This document shows, in pieces, positions 63,307-64,000 of a DNA stretch of 64,000 nucleotides (the first letter of the stretch is position 1; each line of letters begins with the position of its first letter). The translations under genes were made by a program, and so were the position numbers. The notes below the pieces were generated by a model that was not told the DNA's origin, ran no database searches, and was given only the letters and a program-made list of their open reading frames with translations. The DNA is from Ipomoea triloba (lineage: Eukaryota; Streptophyta; Magnoliopsida; Solanales; Convolvulaceae): the NCBI RefSeq assembly GCF_003576645.1, contig NC_044922.1, positions 6,603,183 to 6,667,182 on the forward strand, in the 5' to 3' direction.

Positions 63307-64000
63307 TGTTGGATATTTATATAGTAATGGAGATTAATGGTTCAGATGTCTACCATGCAAGCTTAAATAATATTTGGAGTTGTGGAGTTATAAGTATTAT
63401 TTAGTTTGGTAGAGATGATTTTGGATAATCGAGAGATACCTCGAAAGGTTAGTTTATTCGAAAGATCAGTTCGCGGAACATCGATGTCTCGAGAGATAGG
63501 AATGTTCGAGAGATACATCGAGAGATCAGTTCGATCGACGAATGTCTCGATAGTCTTTATGCAAACTTCCAACTCTCGAGAGATGTGAATCTGTGAAGCG
63601 TTCTACGACTCGAATGCTGATGTGATATATGTAAGGGTAAGTAACGTACACATGCTTTAGTATCTCTTGTTTTGCAACAAGTATATTGCATTGGGGATAT
63701 TAAGACTAGAATGTGTTTTTATCACGTTTATCATACATGGGTACGTAACTTACGTAAACCGGATTATCCTATCCAAAATCGGTTAGAATTTCAAAAATAT
63801 GGTTGAAGGTGGTTTACCAACAGCCATAAACTTCCAGTAAACTGCTCCCAACGGTTAGAATTTTCTCTATAAATTCTAGGGAGTATCATCTGATGAAAGC
63901 AGCAAGTTTTGCATTCTATCAAGTTATTTCACGGTTCAAATCTCTCCTAAAGTTTCTTTTCAAGCAACAAAGAACTTTGTTTCATCTTCTTGTATCCCAT
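63307..64000 (+). mobile_element. 3' LTR of the copia element, cut by the window end
   Basis: Starts TGTTGGATATTTATATAG like the left LTR and remains collinear to the window end. It corresponds to 57926-58632 of the left copy. About 130 bp and the right target-site duplication are outside the window. Confidence 0.93.

Overview
This is nuclear DNA from a flowering plant, most likely a dicot of the asterid type. The evidence is spliced genes with GT-AG introns, plant-specific families (group A MAP kinase, CYP71-clan P450, BAHD acyltransferase, UGT74-type glycosyltransferase), AT-rich spacers, and many plant MITEs, LTR elements and a LINE. An origin in Solanales (for example Convolvulaceae) is a low-confidence guess from the overall look of the genes. 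One assembly gap of N lies at 7635-8199.

Layout. A small two-exon gene for a probable plastid protein (59-685) is followed by a field of short inverted and direct repeats (1303-2470), MITEs and a RING-H2 gene (6901-7197). Positions 8300-15290 hold only repeats, including a long fold-back element and an old tandem duplication of about 2 kb. The best-identified gene is a six-exon MAP kinase of the MPK6/SIPK type (15596-20546). From 20.6 to 28.3 kb there are MITEs and a textbook 5'-truncated LINE insertion with its target-site duplication.

From 28.4 to 57.5 kb lie four enzyme genes of classes that commonly work together in specialised metabolism: a CAD/MDR-type reductase (28458-31533) that has lost two of its three catalytic-zinc ligands, a BAHD acyltransferase (39916-41193), a CYP83-like P450 on the minus strand (43286-45862) and a UGT74-like glucosyltransferase (54133-57500). 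Reduction, oxidation, acylation and glycosylation genes in about 29 kb with no other recognisable gene between them suggest a biosynthetic gene cluster. The product cannot be read from the sequence, and clustering by chance is not excluded.

The spacers are filled by one abundant MITE family with ends close to GCAAATTATACCATGGACC and 9-bp target-site duplications, the mark of Mutator-like elements. At least eight copies have a recognisable 9-bp duplication; some are nested hosts for later insertions (a fold-back element at 46255-46774 and a 1.3-kb solo LTR at 48993-50303). The window ends in a young Ty1/copia element (57926 to beyond 64000). Its two LTRs differ by about six transitions and one 13-bp indel, its coding region is broken by two frameshifts, and where the primer-binding site should be there is instead a 15-nt perfect complement to its own LTR.
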